Counted from the first letter of the stretch, positions 41,543 to 49,382 are shown. The stretch: DNA of 57,861 nucleotides from Prochlorococcus sp. AG-409-I11 (GCA_003215725.1 QCJX01000002.1:96249-154109); one strand, 5' to 3'. The notes: generated by a model from the letters alone, not told the origin. Translations and numbers: made by a program.

Positions 41543-41665
41543 TCATTCTTCTGATGCTCCATCATCAGGCCCAAATTTGAAGCGGATATCAAACCCCACA
41601 ACTATTCCTATTGAGATCAGCAAGAGACCTAGACAAATCTGTAAAGGTGGCATTTGCCAAGACAT
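41543..41665 (-). CDS. Small single-helix membrane protein
   Basis: 40 aa: MSWQMPPLQICLGLLLISIG then IVVGFDIRFKFGPDDGASEE. One helix and an acidic tail. ATG start. Not recognised. Confidence 0.55.
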   Translation of the reverse strand: MSWQMPPLQICLGLLLISIGIVVGFDIRFKFGPDDGASEE

Positions 41666-42092
41666 AAGTTCCCTGGTTAATGGAGCAAAATTACTAGGCA
41701 GCTGTTAATCACCTCACCATTCTTTTGAAGAGGAAGATTCAGCCAAAGACCAACATGTTGTATGAAACAATTGTTGAATACTCTTCCTTTTTAAGATACT
41801 CCTTGCTGCTTTTTAGTTGGATATACTTAATTATTGACATAATTAAATTTTCTTCCGGTCAAAAATTAAAATCGTTAGCAACTTAATGCTATCTACTAAT
41901 ATTTCAGATGAAAGGGCCCTCTATCTTGCACTAGAAAAATGATTCGTTCAGAGTCTAGCCCAGTCGCAAGATAATTTTAACGTGGTGACAAAATAACAAA
42001 AACATATATAAAGCTTTGACTAGATCCTTCTTTTTCGTAGTAAGTGTTTTCAATTTAAATCGTTATACGATTTCAGAGATGTTTTCCAAAAA
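41666..42092. other. Intergenic region
   Basis: About 430 bp, AT-rich; nothing that I can support. Confidence 0.4.
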
Positions 42093-42224
42093 TCAATTAA
42101 GTCTGAGTTTGAGAAGAACAAGAGCTAGACAGGTCCCCAGAACCCAATAGAGCCAAGTGAGCCTTAGGGCAAAAGCTAAAAAAAGCCCAAATATAAAGAG
42201 GATAAAAAATCGACCAAAAGTCAT
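42093..42224 (-). CDS. Small hydrophobic membrane protein
   Basis: 43 aa: MTFGRFFILFIFGLFLAFAL, RLTWLYWVLGTCLALVLLKL, RLN. Two hydrophobic stretches. Diverges from cassette 3 across the LexA promoter. Confidence 0.5.
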   Translation of the reverse strand: MTFGRFFILFIFGLFLAFALRLTWLYWVLGTCLALVLLKLRLN

Positions 42225-42308
42225 GCTTGTTTTCGACAATATGAATTAACTATCGATTCTAATAGTTGCTATCCAATTAATCAGTTGACAAACTAACTTT
42301 ATCAGGCT

Positions 42309-42322
42309 AGTACAGGTGTACT
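42309..42322 (+). promoter_or_regulatory. LexA (SOS) box with promoter, cassette 3
   Basis: AGTACAGGTGTACT, identical to cassette 2, overlapping TAGTAC placed 17 bp after TTGACA. ATG 42334 follows 11 bp later, the same distance as in the other two copies. Confidence 0.7.
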
Positions 42323-42333
42323 GCTGCAGACGA

Positions 42334-42534
42334 ATGACTGCAGCCTCTTCTCCTTACGCTGTATTCCAGGCATCTGGCTGGAGTTCTTCCGTAGCAGACC
42401 CTATTGAAATAGTGCAATGTCTACGTATCGCGCCCAAAAAACATTACCCAAGAAAAGCTATCCACAAGAAGGTTCTTGGGAATACCTTGAAAAAGGTTCA
42501 ATTAAGAAATCACGCTCAGCTTGCGTTTGCATGA
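42334..42534 (+). CDS. Cassette 3: LexA-box-controlled basic protein
   Basis: 66 aa from ATG 42334: MTAASSPYAVFQASGWSSSV, ADPIEIVQCLRIAPKKHYPR, then KAIHKKVLGNTLKKVQLRNH. A GTG 18 bp earlier lies inside the LexA box and is rejected. Aligns end to end with 35221..35421. The TGA overlaps the next ATG (ATGA). Function unknown; small SOS-controlled proteins in other bacteria are often division inhibitors, which remains a guess here. Confidence 0.7.
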   Translation: MTAASSPYAVFQASGWSSSVADPIEIVQCLRIAPKKHYPRKAIHKKVLGNTLKKVQLRNHAQLAFA

Positions 42535-42698
42535 CATGCCAGCATTTTGGATTTTCATGCGATCAGCATTGCAGAACACTTCTTGTATGCCGTATTCGTG
42601 AACGTCTGATACCTCATGGAGAGCATCTCAATAGCAGGTGCTCTCTTTGGCATCAGCGCATTGATAAAGACATCAGCTTGTTTCCGGAGGTGGCTTAG
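42531..42698 (+). CDS. Cassette 3: small Cys-rich protein
   Basis: 55 aa: MTCQHFGFSCDQHCRTLLVC, RIRERLIPHGEHLNSRCSLW, then HQRIDKDISLFPEVA. Five Cys and four His, several paired (C-x-x-H, C-x-x-x-C), suggest zinc binding. Homologue of 35418..35585 with the LIPHxExLxxRCxxW core. Coupled by overlap to the gene before and 2 bp from DUF1651. Confidence 0.62.
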   Translation: MTCQHFGFSCDQHCRTLLVCRIRERLIPHGEHLNSRCSLWHQRIDKDISLFPEVA

Positions 42699-42700
42699 TT

Positions 42701-42943
42701 ATGTATCCCGAAGGTTGGTTGCTTGATCCCAGTGGTCGATTGATTGTGCATTTTTTTTCAGATTCAAGGTCTTTTAAAGGGTGGTCGATTTTCTATATGG
42801 ATAAGTGGAGTGCATCTGAGGCTGGAACCCCTTATTCCCTTAAGAATCGCAGAAAGGTTGACTTGGAGCCTGCATTAGAGACATGGAATGAACTTATTCA
42901 AAATGGGTGGAGACAAATTTCTGATCACTTAGGAGAAGCGTGA
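42701..42943 (+). CDS. Cassette 3: DUF1651 protein
   Basis: 80 aa: MYPEGWLLDPSGRLIVHFFS, DSRSFKGWSIFYMDKWSASE, then AGTPYSLKNRRKVDLEPALE and a NELIQNGWRQI end. About 70% identical to 35588..35833. The TGA overlaps the next ATG by one base (TGATG). Confidence 0.8.
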   Translation: MYPEGWLLDPSGRLIVHFFSDSRSFKGWSIFYMDKWSASEAGTPYSLKNRRKVDLEPALETWNELIQNGWRQISDHLGEA

Positions 42944-43107
42944 TGACGAAAGAAGAGCTTGCACTTTCTATTGCCAAAGCGATGTACAAGGATCGTCTCA
43001 GCTCAGGGAGTTTCAATGCATATCAATCTATTAATAAGTATTTTTTGGAACTTGAAATAGCTGATTTAATAGGGATTGCAGGACAGTACGGCATAAGTGT
43101 TCATTGA
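42943..43107 (+). CDS. Cassette 3: 54-aa helical protein
   Basis: MTKEELALSIAKAMYKDRLS, SGSFNAYQSINKYFLELEIA, then DLIGIAGQYGISVH. Intact counterpart of 31778..31942 and of the dead copy at 35830. Coupled to DUF1651 by a one-base overlap. Helical, soluble, unknown. Confidence 0.68.
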   Translation: MTKEELALSIAKAMYKDRLSSGSFNAYQSINKYFLELEIADLIGIAGQYGISVH

Positions 43108-43144
43108 TTTCGCGGACATTACCTCTTCAACAAATAGTTGTTAA

Positions 43145-43198
43145 TTGACCAAAGTCTACTGACTTTGCTAGGTGTAGAGAGTAAAAATTAACGAGTTA
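43145..43198 (+). promoter_or_regulatory. Conserved promoter/leader of the histone-like gene, cassette 3
   Basis: TTGACC, 18 bp, TAGGTG after TTGC, then GTAGAGAGTAAAAATTAACG to the ATG. Same layout as 31719 and 36032 with two leader changes. Confidence 0.6.
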
Positions 43199-43662
43199 AT
43201 GGCACAATTAACTATCAAAGTGAGTGCTAAGGCTGATGCCATGATCGCTCAACTGCAGAAGGAAATCTTCAATCGGAGGCGTAAGAAAGTAACGGCTCAA
43301 GGCGTAGTGGAAACGCTTGTTGAAAGTGGCGCAAAGTCACAGTCAGACAAGCGTTATGCAGCATCTTGGAAGAACTTAATCAAGGATATTGAGAAAGCGG
43401 CTAAACAATCGGAGGTCCATGGCAACAAGCCAGCAAACGTGAGTGCAGAGGAGTGGGCATTAATTCTTTCTCATCGATCACGTAAAGCTACTAATGTGAA
43501 CCCTAAGAAAGTCGTCAAATCAACAAAGATTTCTACTACAAAAGCTGTGTCAAAGAAAATCTCAGCTAAAAAGGTAGCCAAGAAACCAGTTGCAAAAAAA
43601 CAGTAGTTAAGCAAGCTACCTCTAAGGTAGCGGCTCCAAGAAGAGCAAAGAGAGCAGCTTAA
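43199..43662 (+). CDS. Cassette 3: histone-H1-like protein with a -1 frame break
   Basis: The zero frame gives 135 aa to TAG at 43606 (domain MAQLTIKVSAKADAMIAQLQ to SAEEWALILSHRSR, then VNPKKVVKSTKISTTKAVSK). Stopping there loses the usual end. Stepping back one base in the run GC-AAAAAAA-C (43592-43599) gives VVKQATSKVAAPRRAKRAA to TAA 43662, which matches the RRAxKA ends of the other copies. A-AAA-AAA is a known slippery type, so this is either programmed -1 frameshifting or a simple A deletion. The coordinates given cover the full frameshifted product. Confidence 0.7.
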
Positions 43663-43676
43663 GCATTAGCAGCTGC

Positions 43677-43843
43677 TTAAGTCGTCACCTTCTCGAAATT
43701 GATGACCTTCTGAACGCTATTTCGTTTAGATGGCTGATTTTTGAATTCGTATGGAACTCAGGCAAAGCGCAAAAGGCAATTATGTAGTTTGCGCTTTGTT
43801 TTATTTGCTCGGTTATTTCCCGAACACTTAGAAAACTAGTTAT
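43677..43843 (-). pseudogene. Cassette 3: decayed convergent frame
   Basis: Aligns with 31020..31187: REITEQIKQSANYIIAFCAL matches LELSERIQKSTDDIIAICAL, and after a one-base deletion QKVINFEKVTT matches QKIINYYEETT. The start position is ATA. Length is 167 bp against 168 in the others. The 8-bp overlap with the histone-like gene has become a 14-bp gap. Confidence 0.6.
43763..43798 (+). terminator. Cassette 3 terminator inside the convergent frame
   Basis: 11-bp perfect stem CAAAGCGCAAA / TTTGCGCTTTG, then TTTTATTT. Compared with cassette 1 both arms changed together (CACAG to CGCAA; CTGTG to TTGCG), so pairing was kept. Confidence 0.75.
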
Positions 43844-44082
43844 TACTTAGATTCGTTGGCTTTATTCGCAAGGTCTTCTAGTGCTCTGATTTGCTCTTGG
43901 GTTTGTTTTGTACGATTTTTCTTTCCAGACCCAAACCAACCTTGTTCTTTTATTCCTCTTTGAATAGCAGCAGTGATGGCACCGAAAAAGAATGCCCCAA
44001 GAAGCAAAAGAATAAGTCTGTAAATGTCGAAGGCTTGTTCTATTCCTGTTGGAGAGTTAAACGAATCAAAGAAATTGTTCAT
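43843..44082 (-). CDS. Small membrane protein with basic tail
   Basis: 79 aa: MNNFFDSFNSPTGIEQAFDI, YRLILLLLGAFFFGAITAAI, then QRGIKEQGWFGSGKKNRTKQ. One helix, then a polar Gln/Lys-rich tail predicted helical (EQIRALEDLANKA). ATG start. Function unknown. Confidence 0.6.
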   Translation of the reverse strand: MNNFFDSFNSPTGIEQAFDIYRLILLLLGAFFFGAITAAIQRGIKEQGWFGSGKKNRTKQTQEQIRALEDLANKANESK

Positions 44083-44351
44083 GCTTTCGAAATACTTGAT
44101 TGAATGTATTAAGTGGACATTGAATTTGTACCCTAAGGGGTTATTTATTAGCAGTGACTCTATAAAGAATAACTTATCTCTTTTCTATTCAACCTTCCTA
44201 AAAATCTTAGTTTCTTTTAACCTTAATGAGTTAATTATTCGAAATACCATCTTTTAGGTGTTAGCCAAGTTCTTAACTAATCTTTTTACTAAGATTTCAG
44301 AGTCCTAAAGCAGATTCATTCCCTTATTACTTATTAAACTTAGGAAGTTTG

Positions 44352-45644
44352 TTACGCAGCTTTGTTGCCTAGACTCTCCTTGAATTTATTAATCATTGTG
44401 GGATTATTCTTCGTGAGCCTTTTAACGCTAATTGCTTGAGCTTTATCATTTGCTAATCTAAGATTTCTATCAGCTCCTATAAGAGCATCTTTTGTTTTTT
44501 GAAGATGGTCTATTGACTTTTCAATTTCTTGTATAGCTGTGTCGAATCTTCTTGAGGCAAGCTCATAATTTTTACCAAAGGCACATTTGAAGTTTTCTAA
44601 GCTCTCTTCAAAATTTGTTATGTCGATATTTTGAGCCTTAATCAATGCAAGTTCTGTTTTGTATTCAAGGGACTTCAATGATGCATTTCTTAAAAGAGTG
44701 ATGATCGGTAGAAAACATTGTGGACGAATTACGTACATTTTTGGATAACGGTGAGACATTTCTACGATGCCTGAATTATAGAAATCACTATCAGATTCAA
44801 GGAGTGAGACCAATACTGCATATTCACAATTTTTTTCTTCTCGATCTTTGTTTAGTTCTTTAAGAAAGTCTTCGTTCTTTCTCTTTGTTGCAGTGGTGTC
44901 AGTTTCATTTTTCATCTCAAACATAATTGAAACAATTTCAGTACCATTTATATCTAAATCTCTAAAGATATAGTCTCCTTTGCTTCCAGACCTAGAGTTA
45001 TTGTCCTTTTCAAAATATGCCTGAGGAAAAGCTACTGATCGAATTCGGTTGAATTCATTTTCGCAGTGTTGCTCTAAAGACTCTCCAACCATTTTGGTAG
45101 ATAGCCGTACCTTCATATCTCTAAGCCTTTCGATTGCCATATCACGGTCTTTGATCTGAACCTCATATTTTTCTTCTAATGATTTCTCTGCTAATTGTTT
45201 TTCTAGCTTCTGCTTTTCAAGATTACTCTTTAATTCATCGCGTTCCTTTTTGAAACTATTTACTGCTTCATTAATTGCTAGCTTTTGGCTTATCTCATTA
45301 TGCGTTTGGATTGTCTCTAATTTGTTGGCGAGGGTATCCCGCTCTTTGACAATTATACTTTTAGCTTCCGAAATAGCCAATGTTTTTTCAATTTCCTTGG
45401 CAGCTAGTTTTGCTTCTAATTCTTGTATCTTTATATTTTTATTTGTAAAGGACTCTTGCATTTCTATTTTGAGATTGTTTTTAGCAAGTTCAATAGACTT
45501 AGCCTTATCTTGTTCAGCTAATTGAAGTCTTTGGTTCAGGTCATTCTGAAATGCAGTATCTCTGACCTGCTTTAGGATATTGGAATAGCTTGATTCATCA
45601 ATTTTGAATAGTTTGCCGCATTCTGGGCAGTTGACTTTATTCAT
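44352..45644 (-). CDS. DUF2130 protein with zinc ribbon, coiled coil and nuclease-like motif
   Basis: 430 aa. Starts with CPECGKLF (one half of a zinc ribbon), followed by about 170 residues of coiled coil. The core, about 185-330, contains [20 protein letters not shown] and [20 protein letters not shown] (D...ExK, as in PD-(D/E)XK nucleases), [15 protein letters not shown] and [17 protein letters not shown], the DUF2130 signature. A second coiled coil ends it. Distantly like RmuC; may act on DNA or RNA. Stands alone. Confidence 0.85.
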   Translation of the reverse strand: MNKVNCPECGKLFKIDESSYSNILKQVRDTAFQNDLNQRLQLAEQDKAKSIELAKNNLKIEMQESFTNKNIKIQELEAKLAAKEIEKTLAISEAKSIIVKERDTLANKLETIQTHNEISQKLAINEAVNSFKKERDELKSNLEKQKLEKQLAEKSLEEKYEVQIKDRDMAIERLRDMKVRLSTKMVGESLEQHCENEFNRIRSVAFPQAYFEKDNNSRSGSKGDYIFRDLDINGTEIVSIMFEMKNETDTTATKRKNEDFLKELNKDREEKNCEYAVLVSLLESDSDFYNSGIVEMSHRYPKMYVIRPQCFLPIITLLRNASLKSLEYKTELALIKAQNIDITNFEESLENFKCAFGKNYELASRRFDTAIQEIEKSIDHLQKTKDALIGADRNLRLANDKAQAISVKRLTKNNPTMINKFKESLGNKAA

Positions 45645-45745
45645 TCGAACAAAGATTCCTCAATTTTTCTAAGTTAATAACCTGTTTTATCTTCCTCTTC
45701 ATAAGACAGCAAGAATTTTGTTAGTTCTTGAAAAGTAGGGCAATT

Positions 45746-45898
45746 ATGGGCAAATGCTTTTTGGGCAATCAGCTCTATGGTCTAATTCTTTTGCTTGGAC
45801 TGGCTCTTGCTTGGTTAGAGTTGTGTGTGGCATCTAAAATTAATATAAGATTGGGTTGTATTTTTTATGCCTACTATGGGTTTAAACCTTTAGTCTGA
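45746..45898 (+). CDS. Possible small membrane protein
   Basis: 50 aa: MGKCFLGNQLYGLILLLGLA, LAWLELCVASKINIRLGCIF, YAYYGFKPLV. Hydrophobic first half, three Cys. ATG start, no homologue recalled. Confidence 0.38.
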   Translation: MGKCFLGNQLYGLILLLGLALAWLELCVASKINIRLGCIFYAYYGFKPLV

Positions 45899-46024
45899 AA
45901 GACATTGGCAGTAAAAGGCACTTGTTTTTTAGCCAAGAAGCGAGGTCGAATTTTAAGAACAGGTTTTTGTTTGAATGGGAACTTGATAAGGACTTTTGTT
46001 ATAAAGTAAAAAGTTTTGGATTGG

Positions 46025-46264
46025 TTAGTTTGTCTTTAATTTTGGTTCGTACACTGCTCCATTGCATACACCTACTGCAAGAGACTCTTTAGCTTCTTGA
46101 TTCCATTCACTTAAATTTGATGACTCATTAACCCATAAAACAGTACTATCAAAACACCTATTCCAATATGCAGCTTGTCTAGAAATAGGAATCAATTCGA
46201 TTGCTATGCATGAAACTCCCAGTGCAATAACACCGAAAAAAGCCTTTTGTAGTGAATCGCCCAC
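46025..46264 (-). CDS. Membrane-anchored hypothetical protein
   Basis: 79 aa from GTG: MGDSLQKAFFGVIALGVSCI, AIELIPISRQAAYWNRCFDS, then TVLWVNESSNLSEWNQEAKE. One helix, then a polar domain with RQAAYWNRCxD and a second Cys (GVCNGAVYEP), like a small family in picocyanobacteria (from memory). Possibly disulfide-bonded outside. Confidence 0.6.
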   Translation of the reverse strand: MGDSLQKAFFGVIALGVSCIAIELIPISRQAAYWNRCFDSTVLWVNESSNLSEWNQEAKESLAVGVCNGAVYEPKLKTN

Positions 46265-46535
46265 GATTAGAAGGTATTTATCTATAAGAGTTTTAACGTA
46301 AAGGCTTCATGAATAGTTGAAGACTAATTTTTCTATTTACATCTTTGCCAGTGAGTCGAGACTTTCTTTTTTTTTGTTATTGCATGGTGTAGAGAGTAGT
46401 ACCTTTAAATGATTGGCTTTAGTCAATAAGGAGTCATGATTGTTTTGAGTTAGGAATTTAAGAAGTCACTTGTCTTGACAATTCAATTAATGGTTGTTTT
46501 GAGATGTCTAGTCTATTGAAATCTTGCTTTTCCCA

Positions 46536-46679
46536 TTAATCATCCATTGACTGGGTTATAAGACCTCGTATAGCTGCATATATGCCTCTCACAATTAACG
46601 CTACAACTGCTATCACTCCTGTTGCCAAAACAAGTGAAAGTATAAGTGGCCCTAAGCTACTAATAGGAATACTATCCAT
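46536..46679 (-). CDS. Small single-helix membrane protein
   Basis: 47 aa: MDSIPISSLGPLILSLVLAT, GVIAVVALIVRGIYAAIRGL, ITQSMDD. One long helix. ATG start. Not recognised. Confidence 0.55.
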   Translation of the reverse strand: MDSIPISSLGPLILSLVLATGVIAVVALIVRGIYAAIRGLITQSMDD

Positions 46680-47000
46680 CAGTCTTTGGCAAGTTATCTT
46701 GAGATTAGCTTTCTGGTGAGATCTCTTTGGGTAATTCGTTTTATTTTTATAGAAGATAAAATAAGTTGGCTCATTGGGAATGATTAAAAGCAGCCTACTC
46801 TTTGACTTTGAGTCAATTCAGAATTAAACAATTCTTTTTCCTATAAAGAAGATTAAAATAATTAGTTCTTGAAGTTATCAATATTTGCATACCGGTCAAA
46901 GAAACATTCTTTTTGGGAGAGTAAGAATCTGAGATATTTGCCGTTATCTTGGCTTAAGGACTTTATCTCAAAAGTCATAATAAAAATTGTTTTAACTCGT

Positions 47001-47159
47001 TTAAGCTACTTCTGTTTCATAGTCTTCACTTACAACGCCTTGTATTAGTTCCAATGCAATGCTTTTTGAGGAAGCCTGACTTGCTTTCCAATGCCTAACA
47101 AGAATTTGCAATTGATTAATCCTTTCATACGCGGCTTGAATCTTTTGTTCCGTTGTCAT
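47001..47159 (-). CDS. Small helical hypothetical protein
   Basis: 52 aa from ATG 47159 (MTTEQKIQAAYERINQLQIL), preferred over a start 57 bp earlier. Then VRHWKASQASSKSIALELIQ and an acidic end. Coiled-coil-like N-half. Not recognised. Confidence 0.5.
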   Translation of the reverse strand: MTTEQKIQAAYERINQLQILVRHWKASQASSKSIALELIQGVVSEDYETEVA

Positions 47160-47314
47160 AGCAATGAATTGACAGGAAGGCAATAAGCCATTAAGCCATT
47201 CCTTACTGTTTCGCACAAGGGTGGGGCTATAGAAGGTTAGGACTCAAAGACTTATGTATAACTTTCAAACCAAAACCTCTTGGATGAATAGAATTAATCT
47301 TTAAAAAGTACGTT

Positions 47315-47596
47315 TTGATGACTTCTGGTGACTTCAGGTTCTATAAAAACCTCGCTGAACTAGCTACTTCAAATAAAGGAAAGATTAATTTTTTTAATCA
47401 GCACCAGAAAGCATTTTTTTTAAAACCTGAATCTGACGAATGGTTCGACATGATGAAGGAATATGCAAAACGAGAGAATTTAAGCGAAGAGAAAGTAGAA
47501 GAACTTGAAGAAACAAAATGGAATCAGATGCCAGATTCACTAAAATTATTTGCCTTTGAATACTGCATCATTAATGGAGAGGCTTATCAAGAGTAG
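47315..47596 (+). CDS. Hypothetical protein
   Basis: 93 aa: MMTSGDFRFYKNLAELATSN, KGKINFFNQHQKAFFLKPES, then DEWFDMMKEYAKRENLSEEK. Soluble, helical, acidic C-half (KVEELEETKWNQMPDSLKLF). ATG start. No function recognised. Confidence 0.6.
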   Translation: MMTSGDFRFYKNLAELATSNKGKINFFNQHQKAFFLKPESDEWFDMMKEYAKRENLSEEKVEELEETKWNQMPDSLKLFAFEYCIINGEAYQE

Positions 47597-48069
47597 TAAA
47601 AGTTAAGGATTACTTTTTGAATGAACGATCAACTTAATTGAAGGCTGTTTCTTTTTTAATAATTTAGAAACCTTTGCTTTAGAGCATTGTGGGAAAGGTT
47701 TCTCATACATTCCCCTTAAAAAGTTTATAGATCTTCTTTTTATGTAGGAATTGCTTGACTATTATAAATTTGATTAACTCTCTTAATAAGAGAAACTGCA
47801 CAAATAAAACCACCTTCTCTAATCTAGGGTTTGATGAGAATGTATATTCCTTTTAATCTTGGTTGCAATCATGGAAGGATTAGCACCTCAATCAGTAAAT
47901 AGTTGATTTGTGCCAGAAAGTATTAACTCTTTGGTCCTAATAGGCTTTCTAGAATGATTTTGTGTAAAAGGACTAGTGATTAATATTCTTAAAGAAGAAT
48001 GAATTTTTTTAATTTATTGCTCGCTACCGTTCAGGCGGCATTATGTATAGAGTAGAATAAAGTAAATCC
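47597..48069. other. Intergenic region
   Basis: About 470 AT-rich bases; no supportable gene or structure. Confidence 0.4.
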
Positions 48070-48255
48070 ATGGGAGAAGCCAAGAGACGAAGAGAGCAAG
48101 GCTTGCCCCCTCGGGAAAAGAAACAGTTAAAGAAAGAACAAAAAAACAATGCATTGAATACTTTTTTAAAAGCTCCAAGACTCGGCCTATATCTTGGAGC
48201 TGCCTTTGTTATTTATCTGATTTATGACGTAATTCACTATTACACTAAGGGATGA
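48070..48255 (+). CDS. Small MGEAKRR-type protein with one membrane helix
   Basis: 61 aa: MGEAKRRREQGLPPREKKQL, KKEQKNNALNTFLKAPRLGL, then YLGAAFVIYLIYDVIHYYTK. The MGEAKRRxxxGLPP start is widely conserved in cyanobacteria (DUF2839-like). Basic head, one helix. Confidence 0.7.
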   Translation: MGEAKRRREQGLPPREKKQLKKEQKNNALNTFLKAPRLGLYLGAAFVIYLIYDVIHYYTKG

Positions 48256-48429
48256 TAATTAATGAATGCCTTTCTAAATAAGCTGTTGGTGACATCCTTT
48301 ATTACTATAAAAGCAGTAGCGAAAAATATGCAGTTTTTTTTGTTGCCTATTGAGGTAGTGAAGATTATCCAGATGTGTTCTTATTAATAAAACACTTGAA
48401 CGATCCATTAATCCATTATTAAAAGGCCT

Positions 48430-49071
48430 ATGTGTGGAAGGTATGAGTTGAAAACTGATTTTAAAGACCTTCCATCAGTTTTGAAGAATGAGCTGCCAAG
48501 AGCTTTTGAAGATAAATATGAACGACTTGAATTAATTAGACCAACTGATCCAGTGATTGTGCTTAAAAGTGAAGGAAAAACAACAACTTCAATAATGCTT
48601 TGGGGCTTTCTTTCTGAGTGGGCTAAAGATCCTTTCGACTCGTCGAGACCAAAACCTTTTAATGCAAGGTCTGAAACTGTTGGTGAAAAGAAATTATTCA
48701 AAGCAAGTTGGAGGCATAAAAGATGTGTTTTACCTGCTAGTGGATTTTTTGAGAAAGGCTATCGCATAAGCAGAAAGGATTCTCAACCATTTTGGCTTGC
48801 AGGAATTTGGAACAGATGGATGAATAGTGAAGGGAGTGAACTTGAAACTTGTTGTGTATTAACAACACAGTCCAATGAGTTGATTAGACCATTTCATAAC
48901 CGAATGCCAGTGATTATTCCTAATGGATTAGAAGAAGATTGGATAGCACCTGTAAAGGATGGAACTGAGTTGAAGGAACTTGAAGCAATGTTTGCTGGAT
49001 GGAACCCTGATAATTGGATGGCTCAACCATTAATTGCTAGACCTGATACCTCTCAAATGAGCTTGTTTTAG
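48430..49071 (+). CDS. SRAP domain protein (YedK/HMCES type)
   Basis: 213 aa beginning MCGRYELKTDFKDLPSVLKN. After Met removal Cys2 is the residue that forms a stable crosslink with abasic sites in single-stranded DNA. Other family residues are visible: Asn78 in KPFNARSET, Glu108 in GFFEKG and His156 in PFHNRMPVIIP. It shields abasic sites in damaged or stalled DNA. No LexA box is seen upstream within 60 bp. ATG start. Confidence 0.92.
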   Translation: MCGRYELKTDFKDLPSVLKNELPRAFEDKYERLELIRPTDPVIVLKSEGKTTTSIMLWGFLSEWAKDPFDSSRPKPFNARSETVGEKKLFKASWRHKRCVLPASGFFEKGYRISRKDSQPFWLAGIWNRWMNSEGSELETCCVLTTQSNELIRPFHNRMPVIIPNGLEEDWIAPVKDGTELKELEAMFAGWNPDNWMAQPLIARPDTSQMSLF

Positions 49072-49093
49072 GAAAAAATAAGCTTAATGAGAT

Positions 49094-49252
49094 TTATGTA
49101 GGGTTAGTGATTACATAGGTAGGTTCATATGCATATGAGCCCAAACCTCCACCATCTTGATCATCATCATCCTCGAAGAAAGTAACTAATAGCCAAATTG
49201 CACCTAGTGCAAACACCATGCCAAAACTGATTGATAATAGATCTAAGTCCAA
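49094..49252 (-). CDS. Small membrane protein with acidic tail
   Basis: 52 aa from TTG 49252: MDLDLLSISFGMVFALGAIW, LLVTFFEDDDDQDGGGLGSY, then AYEPTYVITNPT. One helix and an Asp-rich, Gly/Tyr-containing tail. Looks like a small cyanobacterial family; function unknown. Confidence 0.5.
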   Translation of the reverse strand: MDLDLLSISFGMVFALGAIWLLVTFFEDDDDQDGGGLGSYAYEPTYVITNPT

Positions 49253-49341
49253 TTTAAATACAAATTTTTGAGATCCTAGTGGATTTGCCTTTGGGATGAG
49301 AGCTTTGAACTATTGAAATGAAAAAAAGGACGAAATGAGAA

Positions 49342-49382
49342 CAATCACAAGAAATCCTGTTAGGCAGGTTTTCTTGTGATTG
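49342..49382. terminator. Long hairpin terminator
   Basis: AATCACAAGAAA, a TCCTG/CAGG inner stem, and TTTCTTGTGATT. Stem of about 16 pairs, readable on both strands, between two minus-strand small genes. Confidence 0.7.

Noticed and set aside
46386-46400. GGTGTAGAGAGTAG, similar to the histone-like gene leader
   Set aside because: No TTGACC at 18 bp and no histone-like gene follows; likely chance or a worn remnant.
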